A stretch of 64,000 bases of DNA from Giardia muris (taxonomy: Eukaryota; Fornicata; Diplomonadida; Hexamitidae): contig CM016929.1 of the NCBI GenBank assembly GCA_006247105.1, forward strand, positions 1,070,338 to 1,134,337, in the 5' to 3' direction. How positions within the stretch are numbered: position 1 is the stretch's first letter; every line of letters starts with the position of its first letter. Of this stretch, positions 43,729 to 51,882 are shown in pieces. The notes under the pieces are model-generated. The model searched no databases and was not told where the DNA came from. It was given only the letters and a program-made list of their open reading frames with translations. The position numbers were made by a program, and so were the translations under genes.

Positions 43729-44688
43729 TCATTGGTGCCTCTCCGCCTTCTTGAGGACGTCCCGTGCTGTCGGACGTCTCTCGGGATCCTTCGAGAGCAT
43801 CCGGGAGATGAGGACAGCAAGTTCTGAGGGACGACCCTCGAGAGGAGGAGCAGGCGTGTTTTCGAGGATAGCTGCTACATTCCTGAATGGACGACCCCCA
43901 GTGCACATCTCATATCCAATCACCCCCAGGGCCCAGACGTCGACCGGGAAGGAGTACTGCGGCTCCGGATCATAGAGCTCAGGGGCCATGTAGAGCTCCG
44001 TCCCTGCGATCGTGCTCATCTGGCGAGACCTGGCGGCATCTCGAACGAGTCCGAAGTCTGCGAGGACGAGCCTTCCATTTGGAGCAAGGAAGACGTTCCC
44101 CGGCTTCAGGTCTCTATGGACGAGCCCCCTCTCGTGGAGGTAGGCAAGACCGCTCGCCATCTCCCGAAGGCATCTCCACACCTCATCGTCCCTGAAGGGC
44201 TCTCTCCTCTCCCCGCGCCCCCGGACCTCGTCGAGGAGCGTCCCGGAGCACCACTCCATCACGAGGTAGGCGGTCCCGTTGTCCGGGTCGTCGTGCACCC
44301 GGTGGTAGCGGAGGACGTGGGGGTACTCGAGGGAGGGAATGGTCCCCATCTCCCTTCGGAGGGAGTCGACGATCGTCCTCTCCATCTCCTCGTACTCGAC
44401 GACCTTCAGGGCGCAGTTCCCGTGCTCCTCGGACCAGGCGGAGAAGACGGTCCCGAAGGCCCCCCTTCCGATCTTCCCCGTAAGCTGGAAGGACGAGAGC
44501 TCATCGGGAAGGTCGGGGAGGTGGACCTTCTTTCTGAGGAGGGGCGTGATCTTCTTCTTCCCGTCGGGAAGGCCGTTGGCGACGTCCTCTGCCGTCCTGC
44601 CCTCCCCGTCCTTCAGGTCCCTCTCCAGAAGGAGGAGGCCGACGCACTCCTCGTGTCCTCTCCCCACTGCATGCATCAGGGCCGTCAT
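43729..44688 (-). CDS. Ankyrin-linked protein kinase, possibly 5'-truncated
   Basis: I give the frame from the first ATG that lies clear of the VSP array (44686-44688), 319 residues. It begins with an ankyrin-like repeat (GMTALMHAVGRGHEECVGLLLLE) and then a complete kinase domain: GRGAFGTVF, the ATP lysine in CALKVV, VHRDLKPGNVFL, ADFGLVRD, and GTELYMAPELY, through to a final helix ending in LKKAERHQ. The catalytic residues are all present. In Giardia, NEK-type kinases often carry ankyrin repeats, but usually after the kinase domain, so this order is unusual. The frame stays open to 45171, yet everything upstream of about 44800 is antisense to VSP unit 1 and not protein-like, so a longer original gene may have been cut by the array. 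Confidence 0.65.
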   Translation of the reverse strand: MTALMHAVGRGHEECVGLLLLERDLKDGEGRTAEDVANGLPDGKKKITPLLRKKVHLPDLPDELSSFQLTGKIGRGAFGTVFSAWSEEHGNCALKVVEYEEMERTIVDSLRREMGTIPSLEYPHVLRYHRVHDDPDNGTAYLVMEWCSGTLLDEVRGRGERREPFRDDEVWRCLREMASGLAYLHERGLVHRDLKPGNVFLAPNGRLVLADFGLVRDAARSRQMSTIAGTELYMAPELYDPEPQYSFPVDVWALGVIGYEMCTGGRPFRNVAAILENTPAPPLEGRPSELAVLISRMLSKDPERRPTARDVLKKAERHQ

Positions 44689-44804
44689 GCCTGAGGGGTT
44701 CGGCTCGGTCGAGGAGTCTTTCAGCCATAGCCGGTGCAGTACTCGGGACGATCGACCGCTCCTCCGGGAGAGCAGTACCGGAGATCGACGTCCTCGAGGG
44801 CTCG

Positions 44805-46541
44805 ATGGGGGTGAAGAACGCGAGAGCCCTCTCGTGTACGGAAGGAGGTGCGTCAGGCAACTGCAAGACGGGGAGCTGCCTCGACCTCGGGACGCTGGGG
44901 AAGGTCTGCAAGGAGTGCAGTGACACGAACCAGGCCTCGATCGACGGGACGTGCAAGGCCCCAACAGCAGGCACGGACTGTACGGAGGCCGCAACCACTG
45001 GTGTCTGTACGGCATGCACAGGGACCTACTTCCTCTTCTACGGGGGGTGCTACAACCAGGCCAGTGGAGGCGAGGGCGCTGCTCTCTGCTCGGCGGCATC
45101 GAACGGGAAGTGCTCAAAGAGGGCCGAGGATGCGACAGGCATCTTCGTGAAGGGGAGCAAGGATGCTCCAACCGGCCTCTACACCTGTGATGATAAGACG
45201 AACGGGGTTCCCAACTGCGTGGCCTGTGACTCCCCCGCCACCAACAAGCCCAAGTGCAATGCGTGCAGGACGGGCTTCCTCCCGGATCAGGACAAGTCAG
45301 AATGCATCCAGTCCTCCCTCCAGCACTGCCTCCTGGTGACCGATGCTGACACCTGTCACACCTGCGAGGATGGGTACTACGTCTCCAACAAGGTCTGCGT
45401 CCCCTGCTCCTCGGGCTGCAAGACGTGCGACTCCAGCGGCTGCTCGGAGTGCCTCGAAGGATACTACTCCACTGGCACTCCTATCACCTGCACGAAGTGT
45501 TCTGTCGAGAACTGCAGGACATGCACAGCCGATGGATGTACCGCCTGCCTCGACGGATATGCGAAGACAGGAACGGGGACCAATACAAAGTGCATCCCGG
45601 TCGGAGGAGCGGACGTCAAGGACCCCCACTGCTCGACCGCCTCGGCTCTCGCTCTGAACGGGACCTTTGCGATCTGCAAGGAGTGCCAAGCAGGCTTCGT
45701 CCCCGTGGACGGCGTCTGCCAGTCGAGCACCACTGCCCCCGCCAGCAACGTCTGCACCTCCAATGGCAACAAGTGCGCCTCCTGCAAGAACGGCTTCATG
45801 CTCTACGAGGGCGGGTGCTACTCCTCCTCCAGGGCTGCCTCCCTCGGGATCTGCACCTCGTCCTTCCTCGTCGGAGACCAGCGGGCCTGCTCCAAGTGTA
45901 AGGCCGGGACCGTCCCGATCGATGGGGCGTGTGTCGAGGTCGGGTCGGCTCTCTCGAGGGCGAACATCGAAGATGTCTGCAAGAAGAGTGACGACAGCCC
46001 CGTCGACGCCTCCTCGACGTCCTGCGACAAGTGCGGGACGAATGGAGGAACAAACTACTTCCTCCTCAACGGGGGCTGCTACCCCGCAGGAACAAGCAAT
46101 GCGGGCTCCCTTGGGAACAAGATCTGCTCAACGGCCGCCAATGGGGCCTGCATCCAGACGGCCCAGGACAGCCCCTTCCTCCTCGAGGGGACCCAGCTTG
46201 TCTCCTGCTCCTCAAAGATGTCAGGATGCGTGGCGTGCAGCGATGCCTCGACCTGCTCGAAGTGCGGGGTCGGGTATGTGGAGACGCCCTCCAGCAACGC
46301 CTGCACTCCCTGCTCCGTCGAGAACTGCGCCTCGTGCTCCGATGCCGCCACCTGCACGACCTGCCTCGACGGGTCCGCCCCCGCCGCCACCGACCCGAAG
46401 TGCAAGGCCCTCGAGGCTTCCGGCTCCAGCTCCTCGGGGCTCTCGGGGGGTGCCATTGCGGGGATCGTCATCGCCGTCCTTCTGGTCCTGGGAGGCCTCG
46501 GGGGCTTCCTCGGTTGGTGGTTCGGATGCAGGGGGAAGTGA
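44805..46541 (+). CDS. VSP unit 1 (type I), no signal peptide
   Basis: 578 residues from an ATG inside a 5' end found in no other unit (MGVKNARALSCTEG). The ectodomain is built of CXXC pairs and GGCY motifs (FYGGCY, LNGGCY and the variant EGGCYSS). A Ser-rich spacer leads into a Gly/Val/Leu-rich membrane helix and the cytosolic tail GCRGK. VSPs coat the trophozoite and are exchanged in antigenic variation. The N-terminus lacks a hydrophobic signal sequence, which a surface protein needs, so as it stands this copy probably cannot reach the surface. The stop overlaps an AGTGAA signal, which overlaps the next unit's ATG. Confidence 0.85.
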   Translation: MGVKNARALSCTEGGASGNCKTGSCLDLGTLGKVCKECSDTNQASIDGTCKAPTAGTDCTEAATTGVCTACTGTYFLFYGGCYNQASGGEGAALCSAASNGKCSKRAEDATGIFVKGSKDAPTGLYTCDDKTNGVPNCVACDSPATNKPKCNACRTGFLPDQDKSECIQSSLQHCLLVTDADTCHTCEDGYYVSNKVCVPCSSGCKTCDSSGCSECLEGYYSTGTPITCTKCSVENCRTCTADGCTACLDGYAKTGTGTNTKCIPVGGADVKDPHCSTASALALNGTFAICKECQAGFVPVDGVCQSSTTAPASNVCTSNGNKCASCKNGFMLYEGGCYSSSRAASLGICTSSFLVGDQRACSKCKAGTVPIDGACVEVGSALSRANIEDVCKKSDDSPVDASSTSCDKCGTNGGTNYFLLNGGCYPAGTSNAGSLGNKICSTAANGACIQTAQDSPFLLEGTQLVSCSSKMSGCVACSDASTCSKCGVGYVETPSSNACTPCSVENCASCSDAATCTTCLDGSAPAATDPKCKALEASGSSSSGLSGGAIAGIVIAVLLVLGGLGGFLGWWFGCRGK

Positions 46542-46548
46542 GTGAATG
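46541..46548 (+). promoter_or_regulatory. Overlapping stop / AGTGAA / ATG junction between VSP units
   Basis: The stop TGA (46539-46541), AGTGAA (46541-46546) and ATG (46546-46548) overlap by one base each. The same arrangement recurs with AGTGAA starting at 48448, 50358, 51871, 53778, 55513, 57404, 58917, 60652 and 62550. This leaves no room for a promoter between units. Confidence 0.75.
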
Positions 46549-46552
46549 GTGA

Positions 46553-48448
46553 AGGGGAGGGAAGAACGCGAGAGTCCTCTCGTGTACGGAAGGGACGGCA
46601 TCAGGCAACTGCAAGGCGGGGAGCTGCCTCGACCTCGGGACGCTGGGGAAGGTATGCAAGGAGTGCGCGACCACGACTCGAGCTGCTGAGTTCCCAATCG
46701 ACGGGGAGTGCACCTCGACCAGTGGGAACGATTGTGTCAATGCGAACAACGGGACGTGCAGCTCGTGCGGGAATGCAGCCAACAACTTCCTCTTCTACGG
46801 GGGCTGCTACAGCACTCAGACAGCTGGAAAGGGGCAGGCTCTCTGCAAGACGGCATCGAACGGGAAGTGCTCAGAGAGGGCTGATACTGCGACGGGCATC
46901 TTCGTGAAGGGGAGCGACTCCAACCCCTCAGGCCTCTACACCTGCGACGACGAGACGAACGGGGTTCCCAACTGCAAGACCTGCACCTCCCCCGCCGCCG
47001 ACAAGCCGACCTGCACGGAGTGCGCCTCCGGGTTCGGGCCTGTCGTGGAGAGCCTCGATGCACCAACGATCACCTCCTGCGTCAGCTGCTCATCGAACGA
47101 GAACTGCAAGAGCTGCATGCAGATCGGGACCAGCTTCGTGTGTCTCGAGTGCAAGGATGCCACTCACGTCCCCGTCAACGGGAAGTGCGTCCTCAAGGAC
47201 AGTGCCTCCTCCTGCACCCCTGCCTCCAGCGCCGGGAAGTGCACGGCCTGCAAGGAGGGGAGCCTCTTCTTCCACGACGGCTGCTTCAGCCCCGAGAGCC
47301 TCAAGAGCCTCGGGATCTGCCTCGAGTCCTTCTCCGTCCCGGGCTGGTCCGAGGTCCTCTGCGGTAAGTGCGGGAAGGGGCTCGCCCCCGTCGACGGGAG
47401 GTGTCTGAAGGTGGAAGGGGGGAAGGCCGATTCGACCAGCTCATGCACGACGAGCCAAAATGGAACTCAGGTCGGGGTCTGCGACTCCTGTGGGTCCTCG
47501 AGCACCTACTTCCTCTTCAACGGGGGGTGCTATGCCCAGTCAAAGGAGCCCGGGAACAAGCTGTGCACGGCAATGACGACTCGGACGGCAGACGGGACCT
47601 GCTCGACCCCGACCTCCATCGCCTTCCTCAAGGACACCAAGCTCTACCTCTGCGGGGACACGACGAACGGGAAGGCGAACTGCAACACCTGCACCTACTC
47701 CACGTCCCTCTCCTGCACGTCCTGCCTCAACGGATGCATGCTCTCCAACTCCTCCTGCCTCTCCTCCTTCGATGCGGACAAGACGGGCCTCTGTGCCAAC
47801 AGCAACCAGCTTCTCGTCGGGGAGGCCCTGGTGTGCAAGGAGTGCAAGAAGGGAAGTGTTCCGATCGACGGGACGTGCCTCGAGGTCAGCTCGACCATCT
47901 CGAGGACGGCCACCAACGACGTCTGCAAGAAGGCCGACGGGACTCCTGTCGACGGGACCGCCACGAGGTGCGAGAACTGCTCGACGACCTACTTCCTCTT
48001 CGAGGGGGGCTGCTATCCCGTGACTCCGAACTCCGTCGGGAGCAAGCTGTGTCAAACGGCCTCCAATGGTCAGTGCACTACTGCTGCCAGTGGCTCCCCC
48101 TTCCCCCTCTCCAGTGGCGTCTTCACCCTCTGTCCGGCCGGTTGTGGGGCATGCTCCTCCTCGACTGTCTGCACGTCCTGCGGTCTCGGGTACTACAACA
48201 CGACCCCCGTCACCTCCTCCTCTGACTGCACGGCCTGCCCCAGTGGCTGCACGACGTGCTCCGCCTCGGCCTGCATCACGTGCTGGGACGGGAGTGCCCC
48301 GACCGACGGGAAGTGCAGTGCCGTCCCCTCCTCCAGCTCCTCGGGGCTCTCGGGGGGTGCCATTGCGGGAATCGTCATTGCCGTCCTGCTGGTCCTGGGA
48401 GGCCTCGGGGGCTTCCTCGGTTGGTGGTTCGGATGCAGGGGGAAGTGA
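46553..48448 (+). CDS. VSP unit 2 (type II), open frame without in-frame ATG
   Basis: The VSP frame is open for 631 codons from just after a TGA at 46550-46552 to the CRGK tail. It has no ATG near its start; the first GTG is at 46904, and the first in-frame ATG codes for a Met within the ectodomain (CMQIG). The junction ATG at 46546 is in another frame because of one additional A compared with units 6, 7 and 9. The coding part is otherwise intact, with CXXC and GGCY motifs, membrane helix and tail. It is probably a silent cassette that could serve as a donor in recombination. No signal peptide. Confidence 0.75.
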   Translation, partial: RGGKNARVLSCTEGTASGNCKAGSCLDLGTLGKVCKECATTTRAAEFPIDGECTSTSGNDCVNANNGTCSSCGNAANNFLFYGGCYSTQTAGKGQALCKTASNGKCSERADTATGIFVKGSDSNPSGLYTCDDETNGVPNCKTCTSPAADKPTCTECASGFGPVVESLDAPTITSCVSCSSNENCKSCMQIGTSFVCLECKDATHVPVNGKCVLKDSASSCTPASSAGKCTACKEGSLFFHDGCFSPESLKSLGICLESFSVPGWSEVLCGKCGKGLAPVDGRCLKVEGGKADSTSSCTTSQNGTQVGVCDSCGSSSTYFLFNGGCYAQSKEPGNKLCTAMTTRTADGTCSTPTSIAFLKDTKLYLCGDTTNGKANCNTCTYSTSLSCTSCLNGCMLSNSSCLSSFDADKTGLCANSNQLLVGEALVCKECKKGSVPIDGTCLEVSSTISRTATNDVCKKADGTPVDGTATRCENCSTTYFLFEGGCYPVTPNSVGSKLCQTASNGQCTTAASGSPFPLSSGVFTLCPAGCGACSSSTVCTSCGLGYYNTTPVTSSSDCTACPSGCTTCSASACITCWDGSAPTDGKCSAVPSSSSSGLSGGAIAGIVIAVLLVLGGLGGFLGWWFGCRGK

Positions 48449-48459
48449 GTGAATGGTGA

Positions 48460-50358
48460 AGGGGAGGGAAGAACGCGAGAGTCCTCTCGTGTACGGAAGG
48501 GACGGCATCAGGCAACTGCAAGGCGGGGAGCTGCCTCGACCTCGGGACGCTGGGGAAGGTATGCAAGGAGTGCGCGACCACGACTCGAGCTGCTGAGTTC
48601 CCAATCGACGGGGAGTGCACCTCGACCAGTGGGAACGATTGTGTCAATGCGAACAACGGGACGTGCAGCTCGTGCGGGAATGCAGCCAACAACTTCCTCT
48701 TCTACGGGGGCTGCTACAGCACTCAGACAGCTGGAAAGGGGCAGGCTCTCTGCAAGACGGCATCGAACGGGAAGTGCTCAGAGAGGGCTGATACTGCGAC
48801 GGGCATCTTCGTGAAGGGGAGCGACTCCAACCCCTCAGGCCTCTACACCTGCGACGACGAGACGAACGGGGTTCCCAACTGCAAGACCTGCACCTCCCCC
48901 GCCGCCGACAAGCCGACCTGCACGGAGTGCGCCTCCGGGTTCGGGCCTGTCGTGGAGAGCCTCGATGCACCAACGATCACCTCCTGCGTCAGCTGCTCAT
49001 CGAACGAGAACTGCAAGAGCTGCATGCAGATCGGGACCAGCTTCGTGTGTCTCGAGTGCAAGGATGCCACTCACGTCCCCGTCAACGGGAAGTGCGTCCT
49101 CAAGGACAGTGCCTCCTCCTGCACCCCTGCCTCCAATGCCGGGAAGTGCACGGCCTGCAAGGAGGGGAGCCTCTTCTTCCACGACGGCTGCTTCAGCCCC
49201 GAGAGCCTCAAGAGCCTCGGGATCTGCCTCGAGTCCTTCTCCGTCCCGGGCTGGTCCGAGGTCCTCTGCGGTAAGTGCGGGAAGGGGCTCGCCCCCGTCG
49301 ACGGGAGGTGTCTGAAGGTGGAAGGGGGGAAGGCCGATTCGACCAGCTCATGCACGACGAGCCAAAATGGAACTCAGGTCGGGGTCTGCGACTCCTGTGG
49401 GTCCTCGAACACCTACTTCCTCTTCAACGGGGGGTGCTATGCCCAGTCAAAGGAGCCCGGGAACAAGCTGTGCACGGCAATGACGACTCGGACGGCAGAC
49501 GGGACCTGCTCGACCCCGACCTCCATCGCCTTCCTCAAGGACACCAAGCTCTACCTCTGCGGGGACGCGACGAACGGGAAGGCGAACTGCAACACCTGCA
49601 CCTACTCCACGTCTCTCTCCTGCACGTCCTGCCTCAACGGATGCATGCTCTCCAACTCCTCCTGCCTCTCCTCCTTCGATGCGGACAAGACGGGCCTCTG
49701 TGCCAACAGCAACCAGCTTCTCGTCGGGGAGGCCCTGGTGTGCAAGGAGTGCAAGAAGGGAAGTGTTCCGATCGACGGGACGTGCCTCGAGGTCAGCTCG
49801 ACCATCTCGAGGACGACCACCAACGACGTCTGCATGAAGGCCGACGGGAAGACTCCTGTCGACGGGACCGCCACGAGGTGCGAGAACTGCTCGACGACCT
49901 ACTTCCTCTTCGAGGGGGGCTGCTATCCCGTGACTCCGAACTCCGTCGGGAGCAAGCTGTGTCAAACGGCCTCCAATGGTCAGTGCACTACTGCTGCCAA
50001 TGGCTCCCCCTTCCCCCTCTCCAGTGGCGTCTTCACCCTCTGTCCGGCCGGGTGTGGGGCATGCTCCTCCTCGACTGTCTGCACGTCCTGCGGTCTCGGG
50101 TACTACAACACGACCCCCGTCACCTCCTCCTCTGACTGCACGGCCTGCCCCAGTGGCTGCACGACGTGCTCCGCCTCGGCCTGCATCACGTGCTGGGACG
50201 GGAGTGCCCCGACCGACGGGAAGTGCAGTGCCGTCCCCTCCTCCAGCTCCTCGGGGCTCTCGGGGGGTGCCATTGCGGGAATCGTCATTGCCGTCCTGCT
50301 GGTGCTGGGAGGCCTCGGGGGCTTCCTCGGTTGGTGGTTCGGATGCAGGGGGAAGTGA
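48460..50358 (+). CDS. VSP unit 3 (type II), open frame without in-frame ATG
   Basis: 632 open codons, nearly identical to unit 2. Visible differences include PASNAGKC for PASSAGKC, GSSNTYF for GSSSTYF, GDATNG for GDTTNG, and a one-codon insertion giving CMKADGKTP. The junction ATG (48453) is again out of frame by the same additional A, and the frame is closed upstream by a TGA at 48457. The tandem copy of unit 2 lies at a period of 1907 bases, which suggests recent duplication. No signal peptide. Confidence 0.75.
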   Translation, partial: RGGKNARVLSCTEGTASGNCKAGSCLDLGTLGKVCKECATTTRAAEFPIDGECTSTSGNDCVNANNGTCSSCGNAANNFLFYGGCYSTQTAGKGQALCKTASNGKCSERADTATGIFVKGSDSNPSGLYTCDDETNGVPNCKTCTSPAADKPTCTECASGFGPVVESLDAPTITSCVSCSSNENCKSCMQIGTSFVCLECKDATHVPVNGKCVLKDSASSCTPASNAGKCTACKEGSLFFHDGCFSPESLKSLGICLESFSVPGWSEVLCGKCGKGLAPVDGRCLKVEGGKADSTSSCTTSQNGTQVGVCDSCGSSNTYFLFNGGCYAQSKEPGNKLCTAMTTRTADGTCSTPTSIAFLKDTKLYLCGDATNGKANCNTCTYSTSLSCTSCLNGCMLSNSSCLSSFDADKTGLCANSNQLLVGEALVCKECKKGSVPIDGTCLEVSSTISRTTTNDVCMKADGKTPVDGTATRCENCSTTYFLFEGGCYPVTPNSVGSKLCQTASNGQCTTAANGSPFPLSSGVFTLCPAGCGACSSSTVCTSCGLGYYNTTPVTSSSDCTACPSGCTTCSASACITCWDGSAPTDGKCSAVPSSSSSGLSGGAIAGIVIAVLLVLGGLGGFLGWWFGCRGK

Positions 50359-50383
50359 GTGAATGGTGAAGGGGGGAGGATGA

Positions 50384-51871
50384 GACGGGGGTGGTTCGAC
50401 CTTCACCATCCCGGGGGTTGAGGGAGAGTTCTGCAAGAAGTGCAGTGACACGAACCAGGCCCCGATCGATGGGGCTTGTGCAGCGAATCCGACTACCACT
50501 GTCACGGGTGCTACTTGTGCTGATGGTGCCTGCACAGGATGTGGAACGGGGAACTACTTCCTGTTCAACGGGGGCTGTTATGACCAGACCAAGGCGCCTG
50601 GGAACAAGCTGTGCTCCGCCCTCCAGGATACAAAGAACGGAACCTGCAAGACGGCTCCAACTACCGATGCCATCACCTTCGTCAAGGACAGCAACCTCTA
50701 CCTCTGTAGCGATGCGACGAACGGGGAACCGGGCTGCAGCACCTGCACCTACGACTCGACTAAAACACCCGCCTTCAACTGCACCTCGTGCCTCGAGGGC
50801 TTCTACCCCAACACCACCACCAGTCCCGTCAACTGCACGGCCTGCACCGTCCAGAACTGCAAGACGTGCTCCTCCTCCGCCTGCTCCGAGTGCGCTTCCG
50901 GGTTCGGGCCCGTCTACGACTCATCCCTCGTCATCACGAACTGCACCTCCTGCCCCGCAGACTGCACCGAGTGCGCCGACCAGGGCTTCTCGACCATCTG
51001 CGAGAAGTGCGGAATAGATAAGGTCCCCATCGACGGGAACTGCTCCACGAACTCGAACGTCTGCACGACTCCATCACCCCCAGACGGGACCTGCTCGTCC
51101 TGCAAGAACGGGTTCCTCTTCTACCAGGGCGGGTGTCTCTCCCCCCAGAAGGCGGCGGACCTCAAGGTCTGTGCCCTGGGAAGTCAGCTCCTCGTCGGGA
51201 ACACGACCGTCTGCACCGAGTGCAAGGGGGGTTTCGTCCCGATCGACGGGGAGTGTCTTCCGATCAAGCAGATCAACACGGGGACGACGAGGGCAGGTCA
51301 GGACATCTGCCTCGACGAGAAGGGGAACAAGGTCTCGAACACCGCCACGAAGTGCGGGGCCTGCATCAATACGACAGTCAACACCAACAACTACTTCCTC
51401 TTCAACGGGGGCTGCTACCCCATCCCGGCCGCGGGGTCTTCCTCCTCTTCCTCCGTCGGGAGCCTCCTCTGCTCATCGGCCTCCAACGGGAAGTGCACCG
51501 CCGCCCCGACCAGCGGGGGCCCCTTCCTCGTGGACGCGAACGGGACCTTCACCCCCTGTCCGGCCGGCTGTGGGGTCTGCACCTCCTCGAACGGAGCCAC
51601 CACCTGCACGTCCTGCGGCCTGGGGTACTTCGGAACCGCCCCCAACTGCACGGCCTGCCCTTCAGGATGCACGGTCTGCACGAAGGACGCCTGCACGACC
51701 TGTTGGAATGGAAGCGGCCCCGACGCCAGTGGGACCTGCCCCTCTCCCCCCTCCTCCAGTTCTTCGGGGCTCTCGGGGGGTGCCATTGCGGGGATCGTCA
51801 TTGCCGTCCTGCTGGTGCTGGGGGGCCTCGGGGGCTTCCTCGGTTGGTGGTTCGGATGCAGGGGGAAGTGA
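50384..51871 (+). CDS. VSP unit 4 (type III), open frame without in-frame ATG
   Basis: 495 open codons beginning GGGSTFTIPGVEGEFCKKCSD after a TGA at 50381; the first GTG comes only at 51530, near the C-terminal third. Type III differs from I and II in most of its ectodomain but keeps CXXC pairs, GGCY (FNGGCY twice), the variant QGGCLS, and the shared membrane helix and CRGK tail. Two ATGs in the leader (50363, 50380) are out of frame. The 5' leader is unlike that of the other types. No signal peptide, so probably silent. Confidence 0.7.
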   Translation, partial: DGGGSTFTIPGVEGEFCKKCSDTNQAPIDGACAANPTTTVTGATCADGACTGCGTGNYFLFNGGCYDQTKAPGNKLCSALQDTKNGTCKTAPTTDAITFVKDSNLYLCSDATNGEPGCSTCTYDSTKTPAFNCTSCLEGFYPNTTTSPVNCTACTVQNCKTCSSSACSECASGFGPVYDSSLVITNCTSCPADCTECADQGFSTICEKCGIDKVPIDGNCSTNSNVCTTPSPPDGTCSSCKNGFLFYQGGCLSPQKAADLKVCALGSQLLVGNTTVCTECKGGFVPIDGECLPIKQINTGTTRAGQDICLDEKGNKVSNTATKCGACINTTVNTNNYFLFNGGCYPIPAAGSSSSSSVGSLLCSSASNGKCTAAPTSGGPFLVDANGTFTPCPAGCGVCTSSNGATTCTSCGLGYFGTAPNCTACPSGCTVCTKDACTTCWNGSGPDASGTCPSPPSSSSSGLSGGAIAGIVIAVLLVLGGLGGFLGWWFGCRGK

Positions 51872-51882
51872 GTGAATGGTGA

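Noticed and set aside
44689..45171. N-terminal extension of the minus-strand kinase frame to an ATG at 45171
   Set aside because: This part is the reverse complement of VSP unit 1 and reads as Ser/Arg/Pro-rich shadow sequence with no ankyrin pattern.
47540..48604. Long minus-strand open frames (about 350 residues) across the VSP units
   Set aside because: They recur at the same place in each unit and are shadows caused by the G/C-rich codon use of the plus-strand VSPs.
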